A DNA stretch of 64,000 nucleotides from Actinotalea alkalitolerans (GCF_023369855.1 NZ_JAMBPP010000001.1:124001-188000), one strand, 5' to 3'. Shown: positions 8,071 through 17,118, numbered from the stretch's first letter. Notes: generated by a model from the letters alone, not told the origin. Numbers and translations are program-made.

Positions 8071-8115
8071 TGTCAGCCTGGTCTGACAATCGTCTGGTGT
8101 CAACCCAGTCTGACA
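8071..8115 (-). promoter_or_regulatory. Promoter of the HTH/Clp-N operon with duplicated TGTCA-N8-TGACA operator
   Basis: On the minus strand, TTGACA (8103–8098), 17 nt, CAGGCT (8080–8075), then seven bases to the ATG. Two inverted repeats TGTCA-N8-TGACA lie at 8098–8115 and 8071–8088, 27 bp apart; one covers the −35 and the other the −10. This is the layout of a repressed promoter. The likely ligand is the HTH protein encoded immediately downstream. Confidence 0.75.
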
Positions 8116-8224
8116 ACGAACCCTCACCGACAGAGGGTCGAAGCCGGTCTCGAGCGGTGGGGTGAAGAGCGCAGCGGGGGCGTCGAGCGGCCCTTCCTGC
8201 AGCACGGCCACCACGCCACGCCAG

Positions 8225-8258
8225 TGAGCGCTCTCTCAGCATCAGAGATCGCTCTCTG
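8225..8258. promoter_or_regulatory. LacI-type palindromes upstream of the GH16 glucanase gene
   Basis: CAGAGA-TCGC-TCTCTG (8243–8258) is a palindrome with perfect 6-bp arms. TGAGCGCTCTCTCA (8225–8238) is an imperfect relative containing GAGCGCTC. Both resemble the CG-centred operators bound by LacI/CebR-type sugar regulators in actinobacteria. They lie about 100–135 bp before the GTG of the glucanase gene. A possible −10, CATACT, is at 8289–8294. Confidence 0.5.
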
Positions 8259-8359
8259 AGACCGGTTCCATTGCCCGGCGATCGGGGGCATACTGCGCAT
8301 GTCCGACCCTCCGGGCCCGCGCAACGTCGCGCGGCAGACGACTCCAAAGGCGGAGAAGC

Positions 8360-11300
8360 GTGAGAAGAAGCAGGTCGATCGCGGCGGGGCTGGTCCCCGT
8401 CACAGCACTCTCGGTGGGACTCGCGATGCCGGCATCGGCCGCGACCGTCTCGATCCTCGCCGACTTCGAGGGGTCCTCGGATGCCCCGGACGGCTTCTAC
8501 GCCTACCAGGGTGGCGGAGGCGGCGCCGGCTTCGGCGTCGAGACCATCGCCGACGGCGACCCCCTGGCCCTGGACGGCCAGGTCGGCGACAACAACGTCC
8601 TCTCCGTCGGCGCGGACGTCCCGGCCGGCGCCTACGCCGGGTTCGGCGAGAACTTCGCCTCGGCAGTGGACGCCAGCGCGTTCGACGGGTTCCAGTTCTG
8701 GATGTACGGCACCGGCAGCGGCGCCGTCCTGCAGTCGGAGCTCCTCGATGGCGCCGCAGCGACCGCCACGGACTCGGACACCTCGGAGCGGTTCGACTAC
8801 CAGTTCACGGACGACTGGACGGGCTGGAAGCTCATCCAGATCCCGTTCACGGCCTACCAGGTCGCCAGTGACCACAACCCGGCGCCTGATAACGGGGTCC
8901 TCGACCTCACCGAGCTGTACGGCATCATCTTCCCCGTCGTGTCGACGCCCGGGCCGGTGACCTGGAAGTTCGACGAGCTCGCCTGGTTCAGCGGCGCCGA
9001 CATCGCGCCGAAGGTCGGCTTCGCCACCCCGGCGAGCAGTGTCACCGAGGGCGGCACCGTCACGGTGACCGTCCGACTCGACATCGCCTCGGACACGGCA
9101 GTCACTGCTGACTGGGCGACGGCGGACGGCACCGCGACCGCAGGCGAGGACTACACGGCCGCGACCGGGACCGTGACGTTCGAACCGGACGTCACGACCG
9201 CGACCATCGAGGTCGCGACCACCCAGGACGCCATCGTCGAGGGCAACGAGACCTTCACGCTGACGCTCTCCGACGTGGCCGGCGCCGATCTCGGCACCTC
9301 CACGCACACCGTGACCATCCGCGACGACGACGCCGCCGAGGCGGAGCCGGTGTGGGACAACGTGCGTCTCGTCGAGGGCTTCGACACCCCGGGCGCGCTG
9401 CCGGTCACGGAGGACGGCGTCACCGCCGGCCACGAGTTCTTCGCCGACCCGACCGCCACCGTGTCCGGGGCTGTGGAGCTTCCGCCGACGCCGGCGCCGG
9501 GCGACGACGCCGGCGACACGACGCTGCGTCTGACGATGACGGCGCCGTCCTACGCAGGCGTCACGCAGAAGCTCGGTGACCCGGGAGGCGCCTGGACCCC
9601 GCAGGACTGGAGCCGCTTCGACGGCTTGTCCTTCTGGTTCCACGGCACCAACAGCGGCAGGTCCCTCTTCATCGACCTGCTGGACAACCGCAACCCCGGG
9701 TCGACGACCGACGACGCGGAGCGCTACAGCGTGGTGTTCACGGACGACTCGACCGGGTGGCGCTACGTCGAGCTGCCGTTCAGCACCTTCACCCGCAAGG
9801 ACGTCGGCAACGGGGCGCCCAACGACGGTCTCAACCTCTCGGCCGTCCACGGCTGGGCGATCGGCGCGACCGCCGTCCCGACCGAGACCACCTGGTACCT
9901 CGAGGACATCTCGCTCACCGTCCCTGAGACGGTGATCGACGAGTACGAGCACGCCGACGGCCTGCCGTCCGGCACGGACGCCGACGGCCTGGGTCTCGGC
10001 TTCCAGCCCTACTCCGGCAACGGCGGCGCCGTGGTCGCGGACGTCGTCACCGACGGTCGGACGGCTGCGCGACCGGGCGCTGAGGACGGCAACAGCGCCC
10101 TCGGCCTCACGCTCGACGTCCCGGCGGGCACCTGGGCCGGCATCTCGCACGCGTTCTCTTCCGACGGCGTCTGGACGCCGCAGGACTGGAGCGGTTCGCA
10201 GGGCGTCAACTTCTGGCTGTACGGCCAGAGCACGGGGAACGTCGTCTACGTCGACGTCGTCGAGAACCGCGCGGAGGGCTCGACCACCGACGACGCCGAG
10301 CGGTACAGCGCGTCGATCACGGACGACATCGCCGGGTGGCGTTTCGTCGAGCTGTCGTGGGACGACTTCGCGCGCAAGGACATCGGCAACGGTGCCCCGA
10401 ACGACGGGTTCACGCTGGACGAGGTCCACGGCTACGCGATCGGTGTCGCGCAGACCGACGGGCCGACCGAGTACCTCGTCGACCGCTTCGCGCGGTGGGG
10501 TGCGAGCCTGGCCGACGTCCCGCTGCTCGTGGGCTTCGACCGCGGTGTCTACCAAGGCACCGAGGGCGGGACGGCGACGGTGACGGTCGCTCTCGCACGC
10601 GCGTCCGACGAGACCGTGACGGTGGACTACGCCACGCTCGAGGGCACGGACCGGACCCAGACCGAGGCCGTCCCCACGGTCGCCGGTCGCGACTACACGC
10701 CGGTGAGCGGCACCCTGACGTTCGCCCCGGGCGAGACCGAGAAGACCTTCTCGGTGGAGCTCCTGGACGACGACAAGTTCGAGCTCACGAAGAACATCCA
10801 GCTCGCGCTCGCGGGCACGACCGGCGCCGACCTCAGCCCGTTCGCGCGGTACGCGAGCATCGCGATCGAGGACGACGACCCGCGTGACCCGAACCTCATC
10901 GAGGACTTCGAGACGCATCCGGGGCTCTGGCGGACCACCGGTGCCGGACTCCAGGACATCCGCGTCCTCACGGGCGACGCGAACGCCTACCCGGGGCAGG
11001 CCGCCGACGAGGGCGTGGGCGAGGTCACGATCACGGGTGGTGGCGCCGAGGTGCGCCGGGACTTCGCGCAGGCGCAGGACTGGTCGCGCGGCGAGGCGCT
11101 GAGCTTCTGGTACCGCGGCACCGGCAGCGGTGAGCCCGTCACGGTGTCCCTGCGCGACGACGCGGCCCCTGACCCTGGTCCCGCCGGCTGGACGAGCACC
11201 GTGTACCTCGACGACTTCGACGCCCCGGCAGGCACCCCGGTGAACCCGGACTCGTGGTCGAACGAGACCGGCGGCTGGGGCTGGGGCAACCAGGAGTCGC

Positions 11301-12439
11301 AGTTCTACACGCCGGGCTCGCAGAACGTGTGGCAGGACGGCGAGGGCAACCTCGAGATCCAGCTCCGCGAGAGCACCGACGAGACGCTGTGGTGCTCGGC
11401 GAGCAACGTGCCGTGCGGCTACACCTCCGCCCGCATCGCCACCATGGACAAGGAGGAGTTCCTGTACGGCCGCATGGAGGCGCGTCTCAAGGTCCCGTCG
11501 GGCGAAGGCCTCTGGCCCGCGTTCTGGACGCTGGGCAACGACTTCCTCGAGGTCGGATGGCCGCAGACCGGCGAGATCGACATCATGGAGCACGTCGAGG
11601 GTGACAACGGTCAGCCGAACGAGGCGTTCGGCACGATCCACGGCCCCGGCTACTCCGGTGGGGCGTCGATCGACGGCAGGGTCTACCTGCCGGAGGGAGA
11701 GTCCTTCGCGGACGACTTCCACACGTTCACCGTGGAGTGGGAGCCGGGCCGCATCACCTGGTTCCTGGACGGCGACCAGTACCACCAGGTGACCCCTGCG
11801 GATCTCCCCGGTGACTCCGAGTGGGTCTTCGACCACCCGTTCTTCCTCATCCTCAACCTGGCCATCGGCGGCAACTTCGGCGGCACCATCGAGGAAGGGC
11901 TCGAGCTGCCCGCGTCGTACCTGATCGACTACGTCAAGGTCGAGCAGGCCCCCGACACCGCCGAGCGGTTCGAGGCGAGCTTCGTGGACAGCACCGAGGG
12001 ATGGCGTCAGGTCGCGGTGCCGTTCAGCTCGTTCACCCGGTCCGCCGACCAGCCGGCCGGCGCACCCGACAACGGCCTCACGCTGACCACGGTCAACGGG
12101 TTCGGGCTGACCTTCGACGAGTCGGTCACGAGCGGCACGGTGCTGCTCGACCAGATCCGGCTCGGGGGCGTACCCGGGGTCGACCCCGAGGACCCCTCAA
12201 CGCCACCCCCGGGTACGCCCGGGACCGGCGCGCCGGGAACCGGCGCTCCCGGGACGGGCGGCTCTGCCGCCGGCGGCTCCGCCGCCGGTGACCGTGGAGT
12301 CCTCGGCGCCACCGGAGCCAACCTCGTGGCCGCCCTGATCGCCCTGGCCCTCCTGGCGACCGGCGGACTCCTGGTGGCCCAGGCTCGACAGCGCCGGTTG
12401 GACGAGGCGGTTCCGGGTGAGGTGCCGCTGGATCTCTGA
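8360..12439 (+). CDS. Secreted, wall-anchored multidomain beta-glucanase (GH16) with CBM11-like and Calx-beta modules
   Basis: A 1359-residue extracellular enzyme. In order: signal peptide (1–27, ends ASA); CBM11-like beta-sandwich (about 30–212); Calx-beta (216–324); CBM11-like (335–520); CBM11-like (525–713); Calx-beta (720–842); a fourth CBM11-like module split into 846–944 and about 1199–1290; and, inserted in that split, a GH16 domain (about 946–1196). GH16 catalytic residues are in EIDIME, with E1072 nucleophile, D1074 and acid/base E1077, as in endo-beta-1,3-glucanases (laminarinases). The C-terminus has a PGT/GA linker, an LGATG sorting motif (1315–1319), a hydrophobic span and an RQRR tail, so it is probably sortase-anchored. 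The start is GTG after AAAGG. The likely role is attack on laminarin-like or mixed-linked glucans, possibly under LacI-type control. Confidence 0.9.
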   Translation: MRRSRSIAAGLVPVTALSVGLAMPASAATVSILADFEGSSDAPDGFYAYQGGGGGAGFGVETIADGDPLALDGQVGDNNVLSVGADVPAGAYAGFGENFASAVDASAFDGFQFWMYGTGSGAVLQSELLDGAAATATDSDTSERFDYQFTDDWTGWKLIQIPFTAYQVASDHNPAPDNGVLDLTELYGIIFPVVSTPGPVTWKFDELAWFSGADIAPKVGFATPASSVTEGGTVTVTVRLDIASDTAVTADWATADGTATAGEDYTAATGTVTFEPDVTTATIEVATTQDAIVEGNETFTLTLSDVAGADLGTSTHTVTIRDDDAAEAEPVWDNVRLVEGFDTPGALPVTEDGVTAGHEFFADPTATVSGAVELPPTPAPGDDAGDTTLRLTMTAPSYAGVTQKLGDPGGAWTPQDWSRFDGLSFWFHGTNSGRSLFIDLLDNRNPGSTTDDAERYSVVFTDDSTGWRYVELPFSTFTRKDVGNGAPNDGLNLSAVHGWAIGATAVPTETTWYLEDISLTVPETVIDEYEHADGLPSGTDADGLGLGFQPYSGNGGAVVADVVTDGRTAARPGAEDGNSALGLTLDVPAGTWAGISHAFSSDGVWTPQDWSGSQGVNFWLYGQSTGNVVYVDVVENRAEGSTTDDAERYSASITDDIAGWRFVELSWDDFARKDIGNGAPNDGFTLDEVHGYAIGVAQTDGPTEYLVDRFARWGASLADVPLLVGFDRGVYQGTEGGTATVTVALARASDETVTVDYATLEGTDRTQTEAVPTVAGRDYTPVSGTLTFAPGETEKTFSVELLDDDKFELTKNIQLALAGTTGADLSPFARYASIAIEDDDPRDPNLIEDFETHPGLWRTTGAGLQDIRVLTGDANAYPGQAADEGVGEVTITGGGAEVRRDFAQAQDWSRGEALSFWYRGTGSGEPVTVSLRDDAAPDPGPAGWTSTVYLDDFDAPAGTPVNPDSWSNETGGWGWGNQESQFYTPGSQNVWQDGEGNLEIQLRESTDETLWCSASNVPCGYTSARIATMDKEEFLYGRMEARLKVPSGEGLWPAFWTLGNDFLEVGWPQTGEIDIMEHVEGDNGQPNEAFGTIHGPGYSGGASIDGRVYLPEGESFADDFHTFTVEWEPGRITWFLDGDQYHQVTPADLPGDSEWVFDHPFFLILNLAIGGNFGGTIEEGLELPASYLIDYVKVEQAPDTAERFEASFVDSTEGWRQVAVPFSSFTRSADQPAGAPDNGLTLTTVNGFGLTFDESVTSGTVLLDQIRLGGVPGVDPEDPSTPPPGTPGTGAPGTGAPGTGGSAAGGSAAGDRGVLGATGANLVAALIALALLATGGLLVAQARQRRLDEAVPGEVPLDL

Positions 12440-12477
12440 CCCGCATCGCCACGGGCCCCGCCACCCGACCCGACGAC

Positions 12478-12525
12478 CACGGAACCCCGTGCCGACGTCC
12501 TCGACGTACGGCACGGGGTTCCGTG
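12478..12525. terminator. Strong hairpin terminator between convergent genes
   Basis: A perfect 17-bp stem: CACGGAACCCCGTGCCG (12478–12494) pairs with CGGCACGGGGTTCCGTG (12509–12525), and the 14-nt loop can pair further through ACGT/ACGT. It lies between the ends of the GH16 gene and the convergent membrane protein gene and can serve both. No long T-tract follows, as is usual for high-GC genomes. Confidence 0.85.
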
Positions 12526-12544
12526 CCGCCGGGGCAGACCCCGG

Positions 12545-13480
12545 TCAGCGCATGCGGCGGGGGGCGGGCCTCCTGTCGCGCCGTGGCACGTCCGGCCCGA
12601 ACGGCGGGTAGTCGTCAGGAAGGTAGGTGGGAAGGAGCGCGGCGAGGTCGAGCACCAGGTCCGCCATCAGCTCGACGCGGGCGAGATCGGTGGGCCCCGG
12701 AGCGTGCACCACGACGTCGCGCTCCTCGACCAGCAGCCGCAGGCCCGGCAGGTCCGCGCGGGCGAGCCGCTCGAGGAGGCGTGGGCTCAGGACGTCGTGG
12801 GCGAAGCGTGCGTCGGCGCACCGGATCCGCCACCGCTCGTTGACGTCGTAGGACTCGACCGTCAGGTCCTGGCCCCCCACGGCCCGTGCGACGCGATCCA
12901 GGAAGGTCATCGGCGTCACGGTCAGGGAGGGGAACCGCCGTGGACCGACGACCATCACCGCGTGCCTGCTCGACCAGTCGGCCAACCCTGAACCGATGGT
13001 CGACGAGGCGACCTCGCCCCGCGCGTCAGCACGTCGGAGCACGTCGGTCGCATGCGCGGAGAAGGGGATCCCCCGGGCACTCCAGCGGCTGGACAGCAGG
13101 CTCGAGCGGCGCTGGTAGTCCCAGCCATGGGCGCCGGCCCACTGCCGGGTCCGGGCGCGACGGCGACGGTTCCGCCGGCTGACGGCCACGCCCGCGGCGA
13201 CCGCCGTCACGCCCAGCACGATCGCGATCGCCAGGACGTCGGGGTCGTCCGCGCGAACGCCCTGACCGGGAGCGTGCCGGGCGGTCACCAGCACGGCGAG
13301 CAGGGCGACGACGAAGCACCCCAGCACGAAGAGCCCGGCCAGCCCCAGCCATCCCAGCACGAGCACCACCATCAGACCGAGCGCCCGTCCTCGCGAGAGC
13401 GTGCGCTCGCGGACGCTGCGCCTCAGACCCGTCAGGAGGTCGAGCCCCCACGGTGCGGGCTCACCAGCCTGTCCGGTCAC
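12545..13480 (-). CDS. Membrane protein of unknown function (two TM segments, soluble C-terminal domain)
   Basis: A 311-residue protein not assigned with confidence. It has two hydrophobic stretches (about 33–68 and 83–102), a basic RRNRRRRARTRQW segment, then a soluble region of about 190 residues beginning AGAHGWDYQRRSS. The WDY-type opening followed by R-G-I-P-F and W-R-I/R segments recalls DUF3137-like domains, but I am not certain. Start GTG preceded by a weak GGTGAGGG site. Convergent with the GH16 gene across a strong terminator and upstream of nothing obvious; probably monocistronic. Confidence 0.6.
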   Translation of the reverse strand: MTGQAGEPAPWGLDLLTGLRRSVRERTLSRGRALGLMVVLVLGWLGLAGLFVLGCFVVALLAVLVTARHAPGQGVRADDPDVLAIAIVLGVTAVAAGVAVSRRNRRRRARTRQWAGAHGWDYQRRSSLLSSRWSARGIPFSAHATDVLRRADARGEVASSTIGSGLADWSSRHAVMVVGPRRFPSLTVTPMTFLDRVARAVGGQDLTVESYDVNERWRIRCADARFAHDVLSPRLLERLARADLPGLRLLVEERDVVVHAPGPTDLARVELMADLVLDLAALLPTYLPDDYPPFGPDVPRRDRRPAPRRMR

Positions 13481-13603
13481 CCCTCACCCATCGGCACGCG
13501 GTCGCCGCTCCCCAAGGGGAAGAGCTGCCGAGATCCCCGGCGGGACGTTCGCGGTGCCGGCCTGCGCTCGACGGCGCTGGAACGCCTCCACGCCATGACG
13601 CAC

Positions 13604-13638
13604 CTCGGGCCCGCCCCGGCATGCGGAGCGGGCCCGAG
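13604..13638. terminator. Hairpin downstream of katA
   Basis: CTCGGGCCCGC (13604–13614) pairs perfectly with GCGGGCCCGAG (13628–13638) around a 13-nt loop. It lies just past the katA stop on the minus strand. It is a plausible intrinsic terminator for the furA–katA unit. Confidence 0.75.
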
Positions 13639-13656
13639 GACCGGTCACCTCGCTGG

Positions 13657-15315
13657 TCAGGCCTGAGCGAGGACCACGCGCTCGTTGGGCACGCAGTGGG
13701 TCATCTGGAGACCCGTGACGTCGCGCGGCCCGTTCGAGCCGAGCTTCTCGAGCCGGTCGAGCTCGTCCTGCGAGAGCGTCTGGCTGGCGAGCGGCGGCAG
13801 GTCGCGCACGTCGGCGGCGGTGATGCCCAGCCCCTCGCCGACCCGCTGGCCCAGCTCGTCGTCGCAGAGCAGGAAGTGCCACACCATGCGCTGCTGCACC
13901 TGCGGCACGGCCTCACCGATCGCGCCGACCAGGTTGGTGACCAGGTCGTCCTTCTCCCACTGCTCCATGAGCTGGTAGCGCTGACCGGCCTGGGTGTAGT
14001 CGTTGGTCAGCGGGATGCGCTTGCGGGTGAGCCGTCCGACGATCTGGGGCCCCTGCTCGTCGTGCGCGGGGGCGGTGGCCTCGCGCAGGCCGCCGGTGAT
14101 CGACGGCTCGTAGTTGACGTGCGGGTTCTCGCCGGCGCCGTCCACGTGATAAGTCATCTGCCCGTCGCGCTGATTGGTCGCGACCTTCGCGTTCTTGGCC
14201 TGGTTGACCGGCAGCTGCAGGTAGTTCGGGCCCACCCGGTAGCGCTGGGTGTCGCTGTAGGAGAAGGTGCGACCGACCAGCATCTTGTCGTCGGAGAAGT
14301 CCAGGCCGTCGACCAGCACACCGGTGCCGAACGAGAGCTGCTCGTTCTCGGCGAAGAAGTTGCTGACGTTGCGGTTGAGCACCATCTTGCCCACGGTCCT
14401 GGGCGGGAACTGGTCCTCGGGCCACACCTTGGTGTCGTCCAGCGGGTCGAAGTCGAGCTCGGGGTGCTCGTCGTCGCTCATGAGCTGGACCCGCAGCTCC
14501 CACTCGGGGTACTCGCCGCGCTCGATGGACTCGTACAGGTCCTTGGTGGCGTGGCCGAGGTCCCCGCCCTGGATGACGGCGGCGTCGGCCTCGGTCAGGC
14601 TCTTCACCCCGGCGGTGGGGATCCAGTGGTACTTGACCAGGTGCGTGAGGCCGTCGGCGTTGACCCACTTGTAGGTGTTGACGCCGAAGCCCTGCTGGGT
14701 GCGGTAGTTCGCGGGGATGCCCCGCGGGCTGAAGAGGTTGACCAGCATGTGCATCGCCTCGGGCGTCTGCGACATGAAGTCGAAGATGCGGGCGGGCTCC
14801 TGCCGGTGGGTGACCGGGTCGGGCTTGAGGGAGTGGATGACGTCGGGGAACTTGATCGCGTCGCGGATGAAGAAGACGCCGAGGTTGTTGCCGACGAGGT
14901 CCCAGTTGCCGTCCTCGGTGTAGAACTTCACCGCGAAGCCGCGGGGGTCGCGGGCCGCCTCGGAGGAGTCTCGGCCACCGATCACGGTCGAGAAGCGGAT
15001 CGCGAGGTCGGTCTTCTTGCCGGCCTCGGCGAACAGCTTGGCCCGGGTGTACCGGGAGATCGGCTCGTCACCCCAGGTCCCTGTGGCCTCGAAGTACCCG
15101 AAGGCGACGGCGCCGCGGGCGTGCACCACGCGCTCAGGGATGCGCTCGCGGTCGAAGTGGCTGATCTTCTCGAGGAACTGGTAGTTCTCCAGCGTGGCCG
15201 GGCCGCGGGCGCCCACGGTCCGCTGGTTCTGGTTGTCGTGGACCGGGTGGCCCTGACGGTTGGTCAGGACGGGGCGGTCGTCGGGTGCGGGCGGCTGGGA
15301 TGCGACGTCGGTCAT
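13657..15315 (-). CDS. katA: Catalase KatA (monofunctional heme catalase)
   Basis: A 552-residue heme catalase that dismutates hydrogen peroxide in the cytoplasm. Key residues are visible: distal His65 in [12 protein letters not shown], the distal Asn in [13 protein letters not shown], and the proximal heme-ligand Tyr in [16 protein letters not shown]. The start MTDVASQP is taken from its GAGAGGA site and from catalase homology; the frame stays open 108 codons further upstream into the fur gene but that is not coding for this protein. It follows the Fur-family gene by 65 nt in the same direction, so it belongs to a peroxide-responsive furA–katA operon. Confidence 0.96.
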   Translation of the reverse strand: MTDVASQPPAPDDRPVLTNRQGHPVHDNQNQRTVGARGPATLENYQFLEKISHFDRERIPERVVHARGAVAFGYFEATGTWGDEPISRYTRAKLFAEAGKKTDLAIRFSTVIGGRDSSEAARDPRGFAVKFYTEDGNWDLVGNNLGVFFIRDAIKFPDVIHSLKPDPVTHRQEPARIFDFMSQTPEAMHMLVNLFSPRGIPANYRTQQGFGVNTYKWVNADGLTHLVKYHWIPTAGVKSLTEADAAVIQGGDLGHATKDLYESIERGEYPEWELRVQLMSDDEHPELDFDPLDDTKVWPEDQFPPRTVGKMVLNRNVSNFFAENEQLSFGTGVLVDGLDFSDDKMLVGRTFSYSDTQRYRVGPNYLQLPVNQAKNAKVATNQRDGQMTYHVDGAGENPHVNYEPSITGGLREATAPAHDEQGPQIVGRLTRKRIPLTNDYTQAGQRYQLMEQWEKDDLVTNLVGAIGEAVPQVQQRMVWHFLLCDDELGQRVGEGLGITAADVRDLPPLASQTLSQDELDRLEKLGSNGPRDVTGLQMTHCVPNERVVLAQA

Positions 15316-15380
15316 GGTGTCCTCTCGGCGGGTGGGTCGTGCGGTCAGCTGTGGGGCGCCGGGCGGTACGGCGCGCAGGG

Positions 15381-15926
15381 TCAGGCGGTGGTGAACGAGG
15401 GTCCGGCGGCGCCAGGGGCCCGCGAGGGGAGAACCGGACGCGCGCCGGCGGGCCCCCGGGCCTGGCGCACCCGCAGGCCGTCGGACGACGGCGCCTGGCT
15501 CGCCGCGCAGTCGGCGCAGCGTCCCCAGAAGACGACCTCGGCCTCGTCGACGACGAAGCCGAGGTCGTCGGCGGGGGTCAGGCAGGGGGCCGTGCCGTGC
15601 GAGCAGTCCACGTCCGCGGTGCGCCCGCAGCCGCGGCACACGAGGTGGTGGTGGTTGTCACCGACGCGGGTCTCGTAGAGCGCCGGGTGCCCGGCCGGTT
15701 CGATCCGACGCACGAGGCCGGCGGCGGTCAGCGCCTCGAGGCAGTCGTAGACGGCCTGGGTCGAGACGGCCCCGAGCCGGGTGCGGACGGCGTCGGTGAC
15801 CACTGCGGCCGTGAGGTGCCGCCCGGTCGCCGTCGCGGTGTCCAGCGCCTGGTACACCGCGAGCCGGGGGCCGGTGACGCGCAGGCCCGCCGCGCGCATC
15901 AGCACCTCGGGGGACTCGGTCACCAC
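15381..15926 (-). CDS. furA: Fur-family peroxide-responsive regulator (FurA/CatR-like)
   Basis: A 181-residue Fur-family repressor. The winged-helix part (about 8–85) includes [14 protein letters not shown] and [18 protein letters not shown]. The dimerization and metal domain carries [12 protein letters not shown], the second CxxC in RCADCAAS, and a His/Cys-rich region around DNHHH. Regulators placed directly before catalase genes (FurA, CatR, PerR) sense peroxide through a bound metal and derepress the catalase. An extra C-terminal Ala/Pro/Arg tail of about 35 residues lies beyond the usual Fur end. Start is GTG (two successive GTGs possible). A palindrome just upstream is the likely autoregulatory site. 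Confidence 0.9.
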   Translation of the reverse strand: MVTESPEVLMRAAGLRVTGPRLAVYQALDTATATGRHLTAAVVTDAVRTRLGAVSTQAVYDCLEALTAAGLVRRIEPAGHPALYETRVGDNHHHLVCRGCGRTADVDCSHGTAPCLTPADDLGFVVDEAEVVFWGRCADCAASQAPSSDGLRVRQARGPAGARPVLPSRAPGAAGPSFTTA

Positions 15927-15943
15927 TCCATGGTGGCAGCCAG

Positions 15944-15960
15944 ACTGGAATGAGTCCAGT
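15944..15960. promoter_or_regulatory. Putative Fur-family operator upstream of furA–katA
   Basis: ACTGGA-ATGAG-TCCAGT is a perfect 6-bp-arm inverted repeat ending 18 bp before the furA start, in the promoter region. Its position fits autoregulation of furA–katA, as known for actinobacterial FurA/CatR. Confidence 0.65.
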
Positions 15961-16431
15961 TTAGGCCGTCGGGTCCACGACGAAGTCGCCCTCGACCCCT
16001 CCCCCTTCCACCCAGGCGCGGGCCTGCTCCTGGTCGGCCATCCGCGGTGCGGTCAGGACGATCGTGTTGCCGTCAGGGTCGGTGAGACGCACGTCGGTCG
16101 TGAACCACGGGGTGTCCGTCGGACCGTCGACCGCCGCACCCGCCCCACGGAGCGCTGCGGCGACCGCGGCCAGGTCCGCCTCCCCAGACGCGAACGAGGT
16201 CGTGGCTGATCCGGAGGTCGGCTCGCCCTGCGTGACGAGGAGGTCCTGATGCCTCATCCGCCGCAGGTGGAGCAGCACCGGCCCGTCCGGGCCGGGGATC
16301 GTGGCGAGCTTCACGAAGCCCGCCAGTGCGTAGAGGCGCTCGGTCGCCTCGAGATCACGGACGACGAGGTTGACGAACATCGGCATCGGGTAGATCGAAC
16401 GGTCGATCGCGGGAGTGGGTTCCTTGGTCAT
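15961..16431 (-). CDS. VOC superfamily (glyoxalase-like) protein
   Basis: A 156-residue single-domain protein of the vicinal-oxygen-chelate superfamily, with FVNLVVRDLEATERLYALAGF near residue 18 and the second half-module ending DVRLTDPDGNTIVLT near 122. Members include glyoxalases, dioxygenases and antibiotic-binding proteins; the specific activity cannot be read. The ATG is chosen at the beginning of homology; the open frame upstream is not coding. It is divergent from the MOSC gene, with a 21-bp perfect palindrome between them that may regulate both. Confidence 0.82.
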   Translation of the reverse strand: MTKEPTPAIDRSIYPMPMFVNLVVRDLEATERLYALAGFVKLATIPGPDGPVLLHLRRMRHQDLLVTQGEPTSGSATTSFASGEADLAAVAAALRGAGAAVDGPTDTPWFTTDVRLTDPDGNTIVLTAPRMADQEQARAWVEGGGVEGDFVVDPTA

Positions 16432-16445
16432 GACAACCACCGTGC

Positions 16446-16466
16446 ACGTTGACGTCGCGTCAACGT
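16446..16466. promoter_or_regulatory. 21-bp perfect palindrome between VOC and MOSC genes
   Basis: ACGTTGACG-TCG-CGTCAACGT has 9-bp perfect arms. It begins 15 bp upstream of the VOC start and ends about 50 bp before the MOSC start. TTGAC-containing dyads of this kind are typical of MerR-family binding sites at promoters. No regulator gene is adjacent. Confidence 0.6.
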
Positions 16467-16515
16467 CAAGGGGCCTCTCTCCCGGGCTGCGGCGAGTCCC
16501 GGCTAGCGTCTCCCT

Positions 16516-17082
16516 GTGGTCACCGACACCCTCCCGACGCGGCAGGCCCGTGTCATCGCGGTCAGCCGAGACGACACCCACCGCTTCAGCAAGCCCACCG
16601 TCGACAGCGTCACCCTGATCGAGGGGTGGGGCATCGAGGGCGACGCGCACGCGGGTCCCACCGTCAAGCACCGGTTCCAGGTCGCTCGCGACCCGCACGC
16701 CCCCAACCTGCGCCAGGTGCACCTGCTGCACGAGGAGGTCTTCGCGGAGGTTGCCGAGGAGGGCTACTCCCTGGCGCCGGGCCTGCTCGGCGAGAACATC
16801 ACGACCCGTGACGTGACCCTCCTCGACCTGCCCACCGGCACCGTGCTGCGCCTGGGCCCGGATGCCGCGGTGCGCCTGACCGGCCTGCGCAGCCCCTGCC
16901 GTCTGATCGACACCCTGGAGCGCGGCCTGATGCGGCAGCTGACCGCCCGCGCGGGTGACGGCACCGTCGTCCGCAAGGCCGGGGTGATGTCGGTCGTGGT
17001 GGCCGGCGGCGTGGTCCGCGCCGGGGACGGCATCAGCATCGAGCTGCCCGAGGGGCCGCACGTGCCGATGCAACCCGTCTGA
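16516..17082 (+). CDS. MOSC domain-containing protein
   Basis: A 188-residue MOSC (molybdenum cofactor sulfurase C-terminal) domain protein. MOSC proteins handle sulfur or molybdenum-cofactor chemistry, often as parts of amidoxime-reducing or detoxifying systems. Visible are GWGIEGDAHAGPTVKHR (near 37), LGENITTRDVTLLDLPTGT (near 91), and the conserved Cys in LTGLRSPCRLID (near 123). GTG start, with TAGCGT seven bases upstream and no ribosome binding site, suggests a leaderless transcript. Divergent from the VOC gene across a palindromic operator-like site. Confidence 0.87.
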   Translation: MVTDTLPTRQARVIAVSRDDTHRFSKPTVDSVTLIEGWGIEGDAHAGPTVKHRFQVARDPHAPNLRQVHLLHEEVFAEVAEEGYSLAPGLLGENITTRDVTLLDLPTGTVLRLGPDAAVRLTGLRSPCRLIDTLERGLMRQLTARAGDGTVVRKAGVMSVVVAGGVVRAGDGISIELPEGPHVPMQPV

Positions 17083-17118
17083 CGGGCTTGCGCGGCGCAG
17101 CTCGGGGTGGACGCACCC

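Noticed and set aside
8027-11836. A 1269-codon open frame opposite the GH16 gene
   Set aside because: Composition is that of a shadow frame, without domains; the plus strand encodes the glucanase.
15316-15639. A 108-codon N-terminal extension of catalase in the same frame
   Set aside because: It overlaps the fur gene antisense-free but out of frame, has no catalase homology, and the ATG at 15315 has its own ribosome site.
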